Part shown: positions 1 to 8,021 of the stretch, in pieces
Position numbering within the stretch: position 1 is the first letter of the stretch
Layout of the letters: every line of letters starts with the position of its first letter
NCBI RefSeq assembly: GCF_030913635.1
Contig: NZ_CP133188.1
Location: 620,001 to 684,000, forward strand
Origin: Sedimentibacter sp. MB35-C1
GTDB lineage: Bacteria > Bacillota > Clostridia > Tissierellales > Sedimentibacteraceae
Direction of reading: 5' to 3'
DNA length: 64,000 bases
Translations under genes and position numbers: made by a program
The notes under the pieces: generated by a model
The model's input: the letters and a program-made list of their open reading frames with translations, nothing else
What the model was told of the DNA's origin: nothing
Databases searched by the model: none

Positions 1-1020
1 AACATCAACTGATTTAACTTTCAAATCTGCTAAATCTCCTGAGCAACATTCCAGTGTTCTTACCGGAATATCCAATGTTCTGAACAAATCAACCGTATTC
101 TGCCACAGTTTATCGTACCACATCGGGCTGTCTTCAGGTTTACATACAACAATCATTTCCTGTTTTTCAAATTGATGAATTCTGTAAACGCCTCTTTCCT
201 CTATTCCGTGTGCTCCTTTTTCTTTTCTGAAGCACGGTGAATAGCTGGTTAATGAGTATGGAAGTGATTCTTCTGGCAATATTGTATCGATAAATTTTCC
301 TATCATTGAGTGTTCGCTGGTACCTATTAAGTATAAATCTTCACCTTCAATTTTATACATCATTGCATCCATTTCAGCAAAACTCATAACTCCTGTAACC
401 ACCTCGCTGCGTATCATAAATGGCGGAACGCAGTAGGTAAATCCACGATCAATCATGAAGTCTCTGGCATAGGAGATAACTGCCGAATGAAGTCTTGCTA
501 TATCCCCCATTAAATAATAAAATCCGTTACCGGCAACCTTTCTTGCGCTTTCCAGATCAATGCCGTTGAATTTATCCATTATATCTGTGTGATAAGGAAC
601 TTCAAAATCTGGAGTTAAAGGCTCTCCAAACTTTTCAACTTCAACATTCTCGCTGTCATCTTTTCCTAATGGAACGCTAGGATCTATGATGTTGGGAATT
701 GTCATCATAATTTTGAGTATTTTAGCTTCCAATTCTGTTTCTTTTTTTTCAAGAGCAGCCAATTCTTCCTGATTTGCCACAACTCTTTTCTTCAGCTCTT
801 CTGCCTCTTCCTTTTTTCCCTTTGCCATTAATCCGCCGATTTCTTTTGAAATCTTATTTCTTTCTGCTCTCAATGTATCTGCTTTTAATTTTGCTTCCCT
901 GTTTTCAACGTCTAAAGCAATCACTTCGTCTACCAAAGGCAGTTTGTTATCCTGAAATTTATTTTTTATGTTTTGTTTTACTATATCAGGATTCTCTCTT
1001 ACAAATTTTAAATCTAACAT
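1..1020 (-). CDS. serS: Seryl-tRNA synthetase, first copy (3' end beyond window)
   Basis: Charges tRNA-Ser with serine in the cytosol. I translated the reverse strand from the ATG at 1020-1018, which follows a GGAGG site; the frame is open through base 1, so about 340 residues are present and the C-terminus is missing. The N-terminus is the tRNA-binding coiled coil (about residues 1-110, Lys/Glu-rich). The class II catalytic core follows, with motif 2 region YSPCFRKEKGAHGIEERG and then HQFEKQEM. This motif-2 insert differs from the classical bacterial type carried by the second serS at 59474-60748, so the two are not recent duplicates. A Ser-specific T-box precedes it, and serine-degradation genes lie upstream on the same strand. 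Confidence 0.95.
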   Translation of the reverse strand, partial: MLDLKFVRENPDIVKQNIKNKFQDNKLPLVDEVIALDVENREAKLKADTLRAERNKISKEIGGLMAKGKKEEAEELKKRVVANQEELAALEKKETELEAKILKIMMTIPNIIDPSVPLGKDDSENVEVEKFGEPLTPDFEVPYHTDIMDKFNGIDLESARKVAGNGFYYLMGDIARLHSAVISYARDFMIDRGFTYCVPPFMIRSEVVTGVMSFAEMDAMMYKIEGEDLYLIGTSEHSMIGKFIDTILPEESLPYSLTSYSPCFRKEKGAHGIEERGVYRIHQFEKQEMIVVCKPEDSPMWYDKLWQNTVDLFRTLDIPVRTLECCSGDLADLKVKSVDV

Positions 1021-1367
1021 ACTACATCCTCCATATAAAATTCGCAGTCTCCATCACCGATTTGTTTACTCCCTGTCGGCCGTTCAAATTGGGATTTTGC
1101 TGCGTAAGTACTTACTCCATTTATCTGAAAAACAGAGTTAGAACTAAAAAAACTCCCGTCTCTGATTTAGAGACGAGAGATACTCGCGGTGCCACCCTAA
1201 TTATTATACAAATGTATAATCACTTAGTAAGTTATCGCCCTTATACGTCCAGGTTAATTCCCTGAAAACTCCGGAACGGATTCAATAATAATTGTATCGG
1301 TTCACACCATCCACCGACTCTCTTAAACAATAAATTATTTACTGCTTTCCATCATAGTCATTTATTT
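1021..1367 (-). ncRNA. T-box riboswitch leader of serS, Ser (UCC) specifier
   Basis: Transcription-attenuation leader that senses uncharged tRNA-Ser. Read on the minus strand, the stem I region (about 1320-1265) carries the specifier as GAA-TCC-GTT, and TCC is a serine codon. The T-box AGGGTGGCACCGCG lies at 1185-1198. It is followed by a terminator with arms CTCTCGTCTCT and AGAGACGGGAG (about 1153-1175) and a run of seven T. A serine specifier before a serine tRNA synthetase is the expected pairing. The leader ends at the GGAGG site before the ATG. Confidence 0.95.
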
Positions 1368-1373
1368 AAATGT

Positions 1374-1402
1374 AATATACCCTAAGGGACCAAATTTGTC
1401 AA
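1374..1402 (-). promoter_or_regulatory. Sigma-A promoter of the serS T-box leader
   Basis: On the minus strand TTGACA (1402-1397) and TATATT (1379-1374) are separated by 17 bases. This gives a start near 1367, at the beginning of the T-box leader. Expression of serS is therefore probably independent of the serine dehydratase genes upstream. Confidence 0.75.
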
Positions 1403-1432
1403 GCTTGATTTGGCTATTCATCAAAAGTTTAT

Positions 1433-2335
1433 TTAAATTTTACTATTATATGTAGCCTTATCTCCAAATATTTCTTTTTTTAATTTTTCACCTGTTGGCG
1501 TTATGGCAACTCCGCCTTGAGCCGTTTCTCTCAACTCAGGAGGCATCTGCTTTCCTACCTTGTACATAGCCCATACAACTTCGTCAAAAGGTATCTTGCT
1601 TTTTACGCCTGCCATCGCCATATCCGCTGTTGAAAGAGCACTTACCGCCCCAGCAATATTTCTCTTAGCACAAGGAACCTCAACCAATCCTGCCACTGGA
1701 TCGCAAACAAGCCCAAGGATATTTTTAAGTACAATTGCCGCAGCATCCAAAGCCTGCTCAGGTGTTCCTCCCATCATTTCTACAACTGCGGCTGATCCCA
1801 TTGCCGCAGCCGAGCCGCATTCAGCTTGGCAACCACCTTCAGCTCCTGCCAATGTAGCGTTCTTTGCAATTATTATACCTACGCCGGATGCAGTAAATAA
1901 TGCATTGATCATGTCGTCCTCGGACTTGTTTAACCTTTCTGCTGCAGAAATTATAACAGCAGGAAGGATTCCGCATGAACCGGCTGTAGGGCTTGCCACT
2001 ATTCGTCCCATTGCTGCGTTGACTTCAGATGAAGAAATAGCCCTGGCCATTGCTCGCACCATAAAATCACCTGTCAAAGTTTTACCGCTGTCGGCATATT
2101 TTTTTAGTCTAAAAGCATCACCGCCGATTAAACCGCTCACGGATTTAATTTCTGTCTCTTGTGCCGTTGTTGAGGAATCAATCATTACCTGAAGACTTTT
2201 TCTCATTTTTTCAATGACTTCTTCTCTTGTGAAATCAGATCTTTCGATTTCGGACCTTATGGCATATTCACAAATCGAAATATTTTCTTTTTTACATAAA
2301 TCTATTAACTCTGTGCCGCTTGAAACAAACATCAT
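1433..2335 (-). CDS. sdaAA: L-serine dehydratase, iron-sulfur-dependent, alpha subunit
   Basis: Catalytic subunit of the two-component L-serine deaminase, which converts serine to pyruvate and ammonia, an energy-yielding step in amino-acid fermentation. At 300 residues it matches the usual length. Conserved cysteines that ligate the oxygen-sensitive 4Fe-4S cluster in this family are visible in SCGILPA, ECGSAAAMG, CDPVAG and PCAKRN. It overlaps the beta-subunit gene by four bases, so translation is coupled. Two ATG codons stand in tandem (2335 and 2332); the second sits at a better distance from the GGAGG site. It is the last gene of a symporter-beta-alpha operon. Confidence 0.95.
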   Translation of the reverse strand: MMFVSSGTELIDLCKKENISICEYAIRSEIERSDFTREEVIEKMRKSLQVMIDSSTTAQETEIKSVSGLIGGDAFRLKKYADSGKTLTGDFMVRAMARAISSSEVNAAMGRIVASPTAGSCGILPAVIISAAERLNKSEDDMINALFTASGVGIIIAKNATLAGAEGGCQAECGSAAAMGSAAVVEMMGGTPEQALDAAAIVLKNILGLVCDPVAGLVEVPCAKRNIAGAVSALSTADMAMAGVKSKIPFDEVVWAMYKVGKQMPPELRETAQGGVAITPTGEKLKKEIFGDKATYNSKI

Positions 2336-3015
2336 TTACCTCCTTCAATAATCGGATTTATGACTTTAACATTCTCGATTTCTTCTATTTTTCTGATTTG
2401 AGTAATTATATTTTCCGAAATTAAGCTATCTGTCTCCAGAGCCATTGTTGCCATTTTCCCCTTTGCACTTCTATAAACTCTCATGCTGGCAATATTTATA
2501 TTATTGTTGTATAAAATAGATGATATTTTTGATATAACTCCAGGCAAATCTCTGTGCTGCGTCAATATTGTAGGGCGTTCACCGGTAAATTCAACATTCT
2601 GCCCATCTATATTAAATATTAGAATATTTCCCCCACCTATAGAACTTCCAGTTACTTCTGTTATTTGTCCATCTTTTTTTGTCAAAACAAATTTGACTGT
2701 GTTTGGATGAACATCTCCCAAATCTGTTTCGGTAAATTTTATCTCTATATCATTTTCAGCCGCAATTTCAAATGACTTTTTTAAATCTTCATCCCATGGA
2801 TCCATATTAAGTATTCCGGCTACAAGAGCTTTATCTGTTCCGTGCCCTTTATACGTTTGAGCAAATGAACCATGAAGCAAAAATTCGGCCTTAACTATTT
2901 CTCCGCCTGCTATAATACTAGCTACCTTAGCTAACCTTGCTGCACCGGCAGTATGTGAACTTGATGGCCCAATCATTATTGGTCCAAGAATATCAAAAAC
3001 ACCATAATCTCGCAT
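2332..3015 (-). CDS. sdaAB: L-serine dehydratase, iron-sulfur-dependent, beta subunit
   Basis: Partner subunit of the serine deaminase. The N-terminal domain begins with the family motif GPSSSHTAGAARLAKVA (about residues 16-32). A C-terminal ACT domain (about residues 148-222, starting QHRDLPGVISKIS) is the usual small-molecule sensing module. At 227 residues it has the normal length for the split clostridial enzyme. It lies between the symporter gene and the alpha subunit on the same strand, with short gaps or overlap, so a shared transcript is likely. Confidence 0.95.
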   Translation of the reverse strand: MRDYGVFDILGPIMIGPSSSHTAGAARLAKVASIIAGGEIVKAEFLLHGSFAQTYKGHGTDKALVAGILNMDPWDEDLKKSFEIAAENDIEIKFTETDLGDVHPNTVKFVLTKKDGQITEVTGSSIGGGNILIFNIDGQNVEFTGERPTILTQHRDLPGVISKISSILYNNNINIASMRVYRSAKGKMATMALETDSLISENIITQIRKIEEIENVKVINPIIEGGK

Positions 3016-3088
3016 TTTATTCTCCTTGCAATATATTAATATGGCTTCCCTGCGGAAGCCATTGCAACCTTAATTTTCTGGTTGAGTT

Positions 3089-4249
3089 TTATTTAGATAT
3101 TGTGTCAACTATCATTGCAACTGCCTGATCTCCTGATACATTACACGCCGTTCCGAAGCTGTCCTGCGCAATGTATAATGCAATCATTAACGCAATCATT
3201 GGCTCCGTAAATCCTAAAACTACTTCCAAAACACCTAGTGAAGCCATAACTGCACCTCCGGGAACTCCTGGAGCCGCAACAATTGTAATACCCAGCATTG
3301 CTATAAATCCTAAGAAAAGGTTAAAGCTCACAGGCATTCCGTTTAACAGCATTACAGACATCGCACATGTAGTAAGTGTAATTGTACTTCCTGACATATG
3401 AGTAGTTGCGCAAAGTGGTATGACAAATTCCCTTATTCCTTTTGAAATACCCATTCTTTCAGAGCACCTAATATTAACCGGAATAGTGGCAGCCGACGAC
3501 TGTGTCCCCAAAGCTGTCAAATAGCCTGTTATCTGAATCTTCAAGCATGAAAATAAGTTTTTCTTTGAAATTGCAGTTCCTATAGCAAATTGAACTATAA
3601 TTATTATTAAATGCATTGCAATAACTATTAAAAATACTTTCCAAAATACCGAAAATACTGTTGCAACCTGACCTGTATATGTCATATTTATAAATATACC
3701 AACAATATAGAGCGGAAGCAATGGTATAATTATATTTTCAATTACTTTTGTTATAATCTTTTGAAATCCGTCCGCAGCTTTTCTGAGAGGGTCGTTGTTT
3801 ACAGCGGCAATTCCCAGTCCCAGAATAAATGCTAGAACCAATGCAGAAACAACAGGCATTATTGCAGGCATTTCAACTGTAAAATACGGCTCTAAAGCAG
3901 CTGTACCTTCTGTTATATCTGCTACTGCGCCTTTTACTATAAATGAAGGCAACATATTAATGCCTACAAAGTATGCAAATATACCTGAAAGTAATGTAAA
4001 ACCATATGCTATCACAACTGTTACGCCGAGAAGTTTTCCTGCACCTGTTCCCAGTTCAGCGATACCGGCAGTTACAAAGCCTAGTATAAGCAACGGTATG
4101 ATGAAACCCAGGAAGTTTCCGAATATTGAGCTTATTGTAATAAAAATTCTGCTGAACCAAAGTGGCGCAATACTTCCAAACACCAATCCAGCTATAATAC
4201 CTATTATAATTCTGGGAATCAACCCTAATTTGAATTTTTTTTCCGTCAT
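3089..4249 (-). CDS. Dicarboxylate/amino-acid:cation symporter (SDF family), probably serine uptake
   Basis: Polytopic membrane protein of the sodium:dicarboxylate symporter family; 386 residues with about eight hydrophobic segments. The C-terminal part has the family's short conserved stretches, for example the serine-rich GTQSSAATIP and the later CATTHMSGSTITLT and APGVPGGAVMASLG. Substrate specificity cannot be read from sequence. Placement as first gene of an operon with both serine dehydratase subunits suggests serine, possibly threonine, as in SstT-type relatives. RBS AAGGAG precedes the ATG. An inverted repeat overlaps the likely -35 region (see 4346-4368). Confidence 0.85.
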   Translation of the reverse strand: MTEKKFKLGLIPRIIIGIIAGLVFGSIAPLWFSRIFITISSIFGNFLGFIIPLLILGFVTAGIAELGTGAGKLLGVTVVIAYGFTLLSGIFAYFVGINMLPSFIVKGAVADITEGTAALEPYFTVEMPAIMPVVSALVLAFILGLGIAAVNNDPLRKAADGFQKIITKVIENIIIPLLPLYIVGIFINMTYTGQVATVFSVFWKVFLIVIAMHLIIIIVQFAIGTAISKKNLFSCLKIQITGYLTALGTQSSAATIPVNIRCSERMGISKGIREFVIPLCATTHMSGSTITLTTCAMSVMLLNGMPVSFNLFLGFIAMLGITIVAAPGVPGGAVMASLGVLEVVLGFTEPMIALMIALYIAQDSFGTACNVSGDQAVAMIVDTISK

Positions 4250-4330
4250 AATTTCTCCTTAAATATTAATTACCTTTATTATCTTAAACATAAATATAAT
4301 TTTCAAATAGTATGATTTTAAATATGCCAA

Positions 4331-4368
4331 ATTATATCATATTGACCAAAAACATTCTTCGTTTTTGG
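4331..4368 (-). promoter_or_regulatory. Promoter of the serine operon with an inverted repeat over -35
   Basis: A -10 box TATAAT lies at 4336-4331 on the minus strand, but the -35 position has no good consensus hexamer. A perfect 8-bp inverted repeat with a 7-base spacer, CCAAAAAC/GTTTTTGG at 4346-4368, covers that position. This arrangement fits binding of a regulator, possibly an activator. The regulator is unknown. Confidence 0.5.
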
Positions 4369-4440
4369 CTAAACAATGTTAATATAACCTGAAAATTTCT
4401 TTTTATTCTTTTAGTACTGTCACTCACATTAAACCTTACA

Positions 4441-4486
4441 ATAAAAAAATCAATCTGAGAATTAAGTAATCCTACAAATTGATTTT
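4441..4486 (-). terminator. Intrinsic terminator of the aldo/keto reductase gene
   Basis: On the minus strand a 12-bp stem (4486-4475 with 4457-4446, one G-U pair) is followed by a T-rich tract. It begins a few bases after the reductase stop codon. Confidence 0.75.
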
Positions 4487-4493
4487 ATTAATC

Positions 4494-5510
4494 TTATAGA
4501 TTTTTAAATGTTTCTACAGCATGCTTAAGTTTATCCACAATAGGAAGATTGTACGGGCATTTTCCTTCACATTTTCTGCACCTTACACATGCGGTAGCCT
4601 TGATCGGCATAGCTTCATACTTGTTTCTGCCATACTCTGGCAAATTATACCTTGTAACATATCCTTCAAAAAGAAAAACACTGGGAATATCTATTCCTTC
4701 AGGACATGGTTTGCAATAACCACATCGTCTGCAAAAATCATTTCCTAAAATTTCAACTTCCTTGTTCAACTCTTCTTGCTCTTCAATTGTGAGAGGCTCT
4801 GAACATTCACCTACAGATGCATTTTCAACAACCTGCTCAATTGAATCCATACCTGGTATTGCAACATTAATAAGATTACTGTTAATAATATATTTTAAAG
4901 ATAATTTTTGTTTGGTAAATGCACCTCCGGCCATTGGTTTCATAGCTATAGTGCCCATATTCTTTTTCAGTGCTTTTTTAAATAACTCTACACCCTGCGA
5001 TTCTACAGGATTAAAAGGAAATTGTATTGTTTCAAATTCATCATGTTCTATTGCTTTCATCATAAGTTCCTTAAGGTGTCCGGTTATACCTATGTGTTTT
5101 ATTAGTCCCTGTTCTTTTGCTTCAAGCAATGCCTTAAGTGCTCCATCTTCTGAAAGCACCATGTCAAGCTGCTCCTGCTTGCCCACATTGTGAACTTGAA
5201 ACAAATCAATATAATCAAGCTGCATGTCACTTAAGCTTTTCTCTATAGCTTTTTTCATAGAATTGTAGTCATAGCTCATAGATTTTGTTGCTATGTAAAA
5301 ATTTTCTCTTCCTGCTTCTTTTAGTGCATTTCCAATGTATTTTTCACTTACCGTATATCCCTGAGCAGTATCAATAAAGTTAATTCCTCTGTTTTTCGCT
5401 TCTATTATAAGTTTTGTTGCATATTCCTGATCAACTCTTTGGATTGGTATTCCTCCAAAACCTATGACAGAAACATACATTCCTGTATTCCCCAGCAATA
5501 CTTTTTTCAT
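4494..5510 (-). CDS. Aldo/keto reductase with C-terminal 4Fe-4S ferredoxin domain
   Basis: Oxidoreductase of the aldo/keto reductase superfamily with an added electron-transfer module. Residues 1 to about 255 form the barrel, with family motifs GFGGIPIQR, FIDTAQGY (catalytic Asp and Tyr), IATKSM (catalytic Lys) and FQVHNV. Residues 258-335 hold two cysteine clusters, CRRCGYCKPCP and CVRCRKCEGKCP, each sufficient for a 4Fe-4S cluster. This architecture is common in anaerobes; the physiological substrate is not known. It is monocistronic with its own consensus-like promoter and a dyad in the 5' untranslated region. Confidence 0.9.
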   Translation of the reverse strand: MKKVLLGNTGMYVSVIGFGGIPIQRVDQEYATKLIIEAKNRGINFIDTAQGYTVSEKYIGNALKEAGRENFYIATKSMSYDYNSMKKAIEKSLSDMQLDYIDLFQVHNVGKQEQLDMVLSEDGALKALLEAKEQGLIKHIGITGHLKELMMKAIEHDEFETIQFPFNPVESQGVELFKKALKKNMGTIAMKPMAGGAFTKQKLSLKYIINSNLINVAIPGMDSIEQVVENASVGECSEPLTIEEQEELNKEVEILGNDFCRRCGYCKPCPEGIDIPSVFLFEGYVTRYNLPEYGRNKYEAMPIKATACVRCRKCEGKCPYNLPIVDKLKHAVETFKNL

Positions 5511-5521
5511 CTCATTCTCCC

Positions 5522-5584
5522 TATCTTAGTTATCGTTTTCTTTCATACTAAGATAATTATACCGCTACTCCAGTATACCGTCAA
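5522..5584 (-). promoter_or_regulatory. Promoter and 5'-UTR dyad of the aldo/keto reductase gene
   Basis: On the minus strand TTGACG (5584-5579) and TATAAT (5561-5556) are 17 bases apart. Immediately downstream a perfect 9-bp inverted repeat, TATCTTAGT/ACTAAGATA (5522-5555, 16-base spacer), ends just before the GGGAG ribosome-binding site. It could be an operator or an mRNA hairpin next to the RBS. Confidence 0.6.
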
Positions 5585-5608
5585 CATTCTTCAAGTCCAA
5601 AAAGCAAG

Positions 5609-5636
5609 TATCCCGCAATTTATATATTGCGGGATA
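5609..5636. repeat. Perfect 11-bp inverted repeat in a divergent intergenic region
   Basis: TATCCCGCAAT and ATTGCGGGATA flank a 6-base loop. It lies between the divergent reductase and AI-2E-family genes, without a T-run on either side typical of a terminator. It is either a regulator site for the plus-strand gene or a leftover hairpin. Confidence 0.5.
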
Positions 5637-5757
5637 GCTTAATGATTTGGAAGAAGATAAAAAAAGTATTATCTAAATATAGTTATTTGCAAATTCTCTC
5701 TATTTATTCATATATTTTTATAATACTTAATACTAATTAACAGAAGAGGGTGATTGT

Positions 5758-6825
5758 TTGAAAAATTATTTAATTTTTCTGTCTATTTTTGTTGTAGGCA
5801 TTTCCGTTTTCAGATTCATTTATTTAGAAAACGGCCTGTCAATTATTATTAATGTATGTTTTCCAATTATTGCAGGTATAATTATTGCTTCTATTTTTAA
5901 TCCCATATTAGTCTTTATTCAAAAAAGATTAAAAATAAAAAATAGACATGCAGCAATTACATTTACCTTTTTATTTATTATTTTTATAATTTCAATTATA
6001 ATTACAATTATTACACCAAATATAATATTAAGCATAAGACAGTTGATGAAAGATATTCCTGTATTGTTTTTTAAAGCAAGCAAATTTTTATCTGACTTTG
6101 GCAGTGAAAATGAGATTCTGCAAAATTATCTTGCTGAAATAACAAGCAAATTTTCTTACTTAATGTCATGGCTCCTTAATTTTGCAATTGAAAAGGTCAT
6201 AAATATATTTTCTGCTATAGCAAATATGCTTCTTTCTATAATTATTGCTTTTTACATCTTAGTCGATAAGGAAAAAATTGAAAATTGGACCTTCCGTTTA
6301 AGTTGCACTATTTTCGGGAAAAAAGCATCCGTTGAAATGTTCAGAGTTATGCACAGCCTTTATGATAATGTATCAAACTATCTGGCAGGAAAAATAATCT
6401 CCTCAATAATATCGGGAATATTAATGTTTATCGGATCAAAGTATATAATAAAATCGCCCTATCCCGTAATTGATTCTATAATTATCGGAGCAACAAACAT
6501 AATCCCTTACTTCGGTACTTTTATTGGCGGCATTCCAATACTGTTGATAAATGTTCTTTACGACTCCGAAAAAGGATTTCTAATGTTTATTTATATACTT
6601 ATATTGCAACAGATAGATAATCTTGTTATTGACCCTAAAATTTTAAGCAGCAAGCTTTCAATTAAACCGATTATTATAATTATTGCAATTATAATAGGTG
6701 GAGGTTTTTTTGGACCTGTAGGCTTATTTTTAGCCACCCCCGTTGCTGCTCTTGCAAAAACTTCAATTGATGCTTTTATGAATTATAAACTTAATGGGAA
6801 TTCAGATAATTTTTCCGTTAAATAA
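5758..6825 (+). CDS. AI-2E-family integral membrane protein (YtvI-like)
   Basis: Polytopic membrane protein of 355 residues in the AI-2E exporter family (PF01594). Around seven or eight hydrophobic segments are visible. The family signature PYFGTFIGGIP (about residues 251-261) and the terminal GPVGLFLATPVAAL are present. Members include sporulation protein YtvI and various efflux proteins; the substrate here is unknown. The start is a TTG preceded by AGAAGAGGG. No clear terminator follows; the next intergenic region carries the DnaA boxes. Confidence 0.85.
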   Translation: MKNYLIFLSIFVVGISVFRFIYLENGLSIIINVCFPIIAGIIIASIFNPILVFIQKRLKIKNRHAAITFTFLFIIFIISIIITIITPNIILSIRQLMKDIPVLFFKASKFLSDFGSENEILQNYLAEITSKFSYLMSWLLNFAIEKVINIFSAIANMLLSIIIAFYILVDKEKIENWTFRLSCTIFGKKASVEMFRVMHSLYDNVSNYLAGKIISSIISGILMFIGSKYIIKSPYPVIDSIIIGATNIIPYFGTFIGGIPILLINVLYDSEKGFLMFIYILILQQIDNLVIDPKILSSKLSIKPIIIIIAIIIGGGFFGPVGLFLATPVAALAKTSIDAFMNYKLNGNSDNFSVK

Positions 6826-6887
6826 TCTATACAAATATTTTCTTATTTATATGTATTTTTTTGATTTTTATAAAAATTGTGCACATT

Positions 6888-6972
6888 TGTGGATAAAACT
6901 GTTGACAACTGCCTAAAAAAGCATAAAATTTGTGTATAACTTCCTTAAACATTTTAGGAAGCCTGTGCATAA
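6888..6972 (+). other. Cluster of three DnaA boxes
   Basis: Three same-orientation 9-mers match TGTGNATAA exactly: TGTGGATAA (6888-6896, the perfect consensus), TGTGTATAA (6931-6939) and TGTGCATAA (6964-6972). Spacings are 43 and 33 bases, close to whole helical turns. The 175-bp gap lies just before the radical SAM gene. No dnaA, dnaN or other origin gene is nearby, so this is a candidate DnaA-binding cluster or regulatory site and not an obvious oriC. Confidence 0.6.
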
Positions 6973-7000
6973 CTCAAATTAACAAAGGTGAATTTTTAAT

Positions 7001-7921
7001 ATGTGGAACGATAAAAGATATCATTCATTAGACTATGAAATGAAAAAAATATTTGGCGAAAAAGGAATCAAGCTGTCTATAGACGGTAACTTTACCTGCC
7101 CAAACAGAGATGGGACAATAGGACGCAAAGGCTGTATTTTTTGCAGTGAAAGAGGATCAGGAGATTTTAATTCCCAAAAAGAAAAGTCTATTCCTGAGCA
7201 AATTGAAGAACAAAAACAAATTATGTCAAAAAAATGGAAAAGCAATGCATATATTGCATATTTTCAAAACTACACAAACACATACGATACTGTTGAAAGC
7301 CTGAGGAAAAAATTTTATGAAGCAATTAACTGTGAAGATATCAAAGGACTAGCCATAGCAACTAGACCTGACTGCATCAGCCCGGAAATACTGAGCCTTT
7401 TATCAGAGCTTAACTCCAAAACATTCTTGTGGGTAGAACTGGGCCTTCAGACTATTAATGATAATACTGCAGTATTTCTAAGACGAGGATACAAATCAGA
7501 ACAGTTTGATATAACCTGCCGCAACCTGGAAGCTGCCGGTATACGAACAGTAGTTCACTTAATATTTGGAATTCCCGGGGAAACAAAGAAAGAAATGCTT
7601 GAATCAGTTAAGCACATCTCACAAAAAAATATGTGGGGAGTAAAACTTCACATGCTTCATATTTTACACAACACTGACTTGGCAAAGTACTATCAAAAAA
7701 CACACTTTAAAATACTAACTTGTGAACAGTATGTTGATGTTGTATGTGATGCACTGGAACTTTTGCATCCGGATACTGTCATTCACAGATTAACAGGTGA
7801 CGGAAAAAAGTCAGATTTAATAGAGCCCCGATGGACTCTCCATAAACTTAAAGTGCTTTCAGACATTGATAAAGAGCTAAAATCAAGGGACAGCATTCAG
7901 GGTAAAAATTTGCCATTGTAA
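7001..7921 (+). CDS. TIGR01212-family radical SAM protein (YtqA-like)
   Basis: Radical S-adenosylmethionine enzyme of the YtqA family, 306 residues, normal length. The cluster-binding cysteines lie in CPNRDGTIGRKGCIFC (about residues 34-49), a spacing characteristic of this family. GLQTIND and HLIFGIPGET are typical core strands of the radical SAM barrel. The reaction is not established for the family; a tRNA-modification role has been suggested for relatives. It stands alone with the DnaA-box region upstream. Confidence 0.88.
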   Translation: MWNDKRYHSLDYEMKKIFGEKGIKLSIDGNFTCPNRDGTIGRKGCIFCSERGSGDFNSQKEKSIPEQIEEQKQIMSKKWKSNAYIAYFQNYTNTYDTVESLRKKFYEAINCEDIKGLAIATRPDCISPEILSLLSELNSKTFLWVELGLQTINDNTAVFLRRGYKSEQFDITCRNLEAAGIRTVVHLIFGIPGETKKEMLESVKHISQKNMWGVKLHMLHILHNTDLAKYYQKTHFKILTCEQYVDVVCDALELLHPDTVIHRLTGDGKKSDLIEPRWTLHKLKVLSDIDKELKSRDSIQGKNLPL

Positions 7922-7970
7922 TGTTAATGTAATAGTAACTCTGCTTATTATATTATATAATTATTATTAG

Positions 7971-7998
7971 AAAATACTGTAATACAGTATTTTTTTAT
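7971..7998 (+). terminator. Intrinsic terminator or attenuator just before the SLH gene
   Basis: A perfect 10-bp stem AAATACTGTA/TACAGTATTT (7972-7992) is followed by a T-run. It ends the radical SAM transcript but lies only about 25 bases before the next start codon. The next gene's promoter must therefore lie upstream of the hairpin, for example near TATATTATATAAT at about 7949-7961. Confidence 0.75.
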
Positions 7999-8021
7999 TT
8001 GATTAAATAGGGTGTATAAAA

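Noticed and set aside
1560-2192. 210-codon frame antisense to sdaAA
   Set aside because: Antisense to a conserved enzyme, Ala/Ile/Pro-rich shadow translation, no initiation signal.
3795-4262. 155-codon frame antisense to the symporter gene
   Set aside because: Shadow of the hydrophobic codons of the symporter; no RBS or domain.
4388-4404. Possible CodY box upstream of the serine operon
   Set aside because: The segment matches AATTTTCWGAAAATT at only about 11 of 15 positions in AT-rich DNA. Not strong enough to report as a feature.
6826-7000. Replication origin at the DnaA-box cluster
   Set aside because: No dnaA, dnaN, recF, gyrB or rpmH nearby and no long AT-rich unwinding element. Kept only as a DnaA-box cluster.
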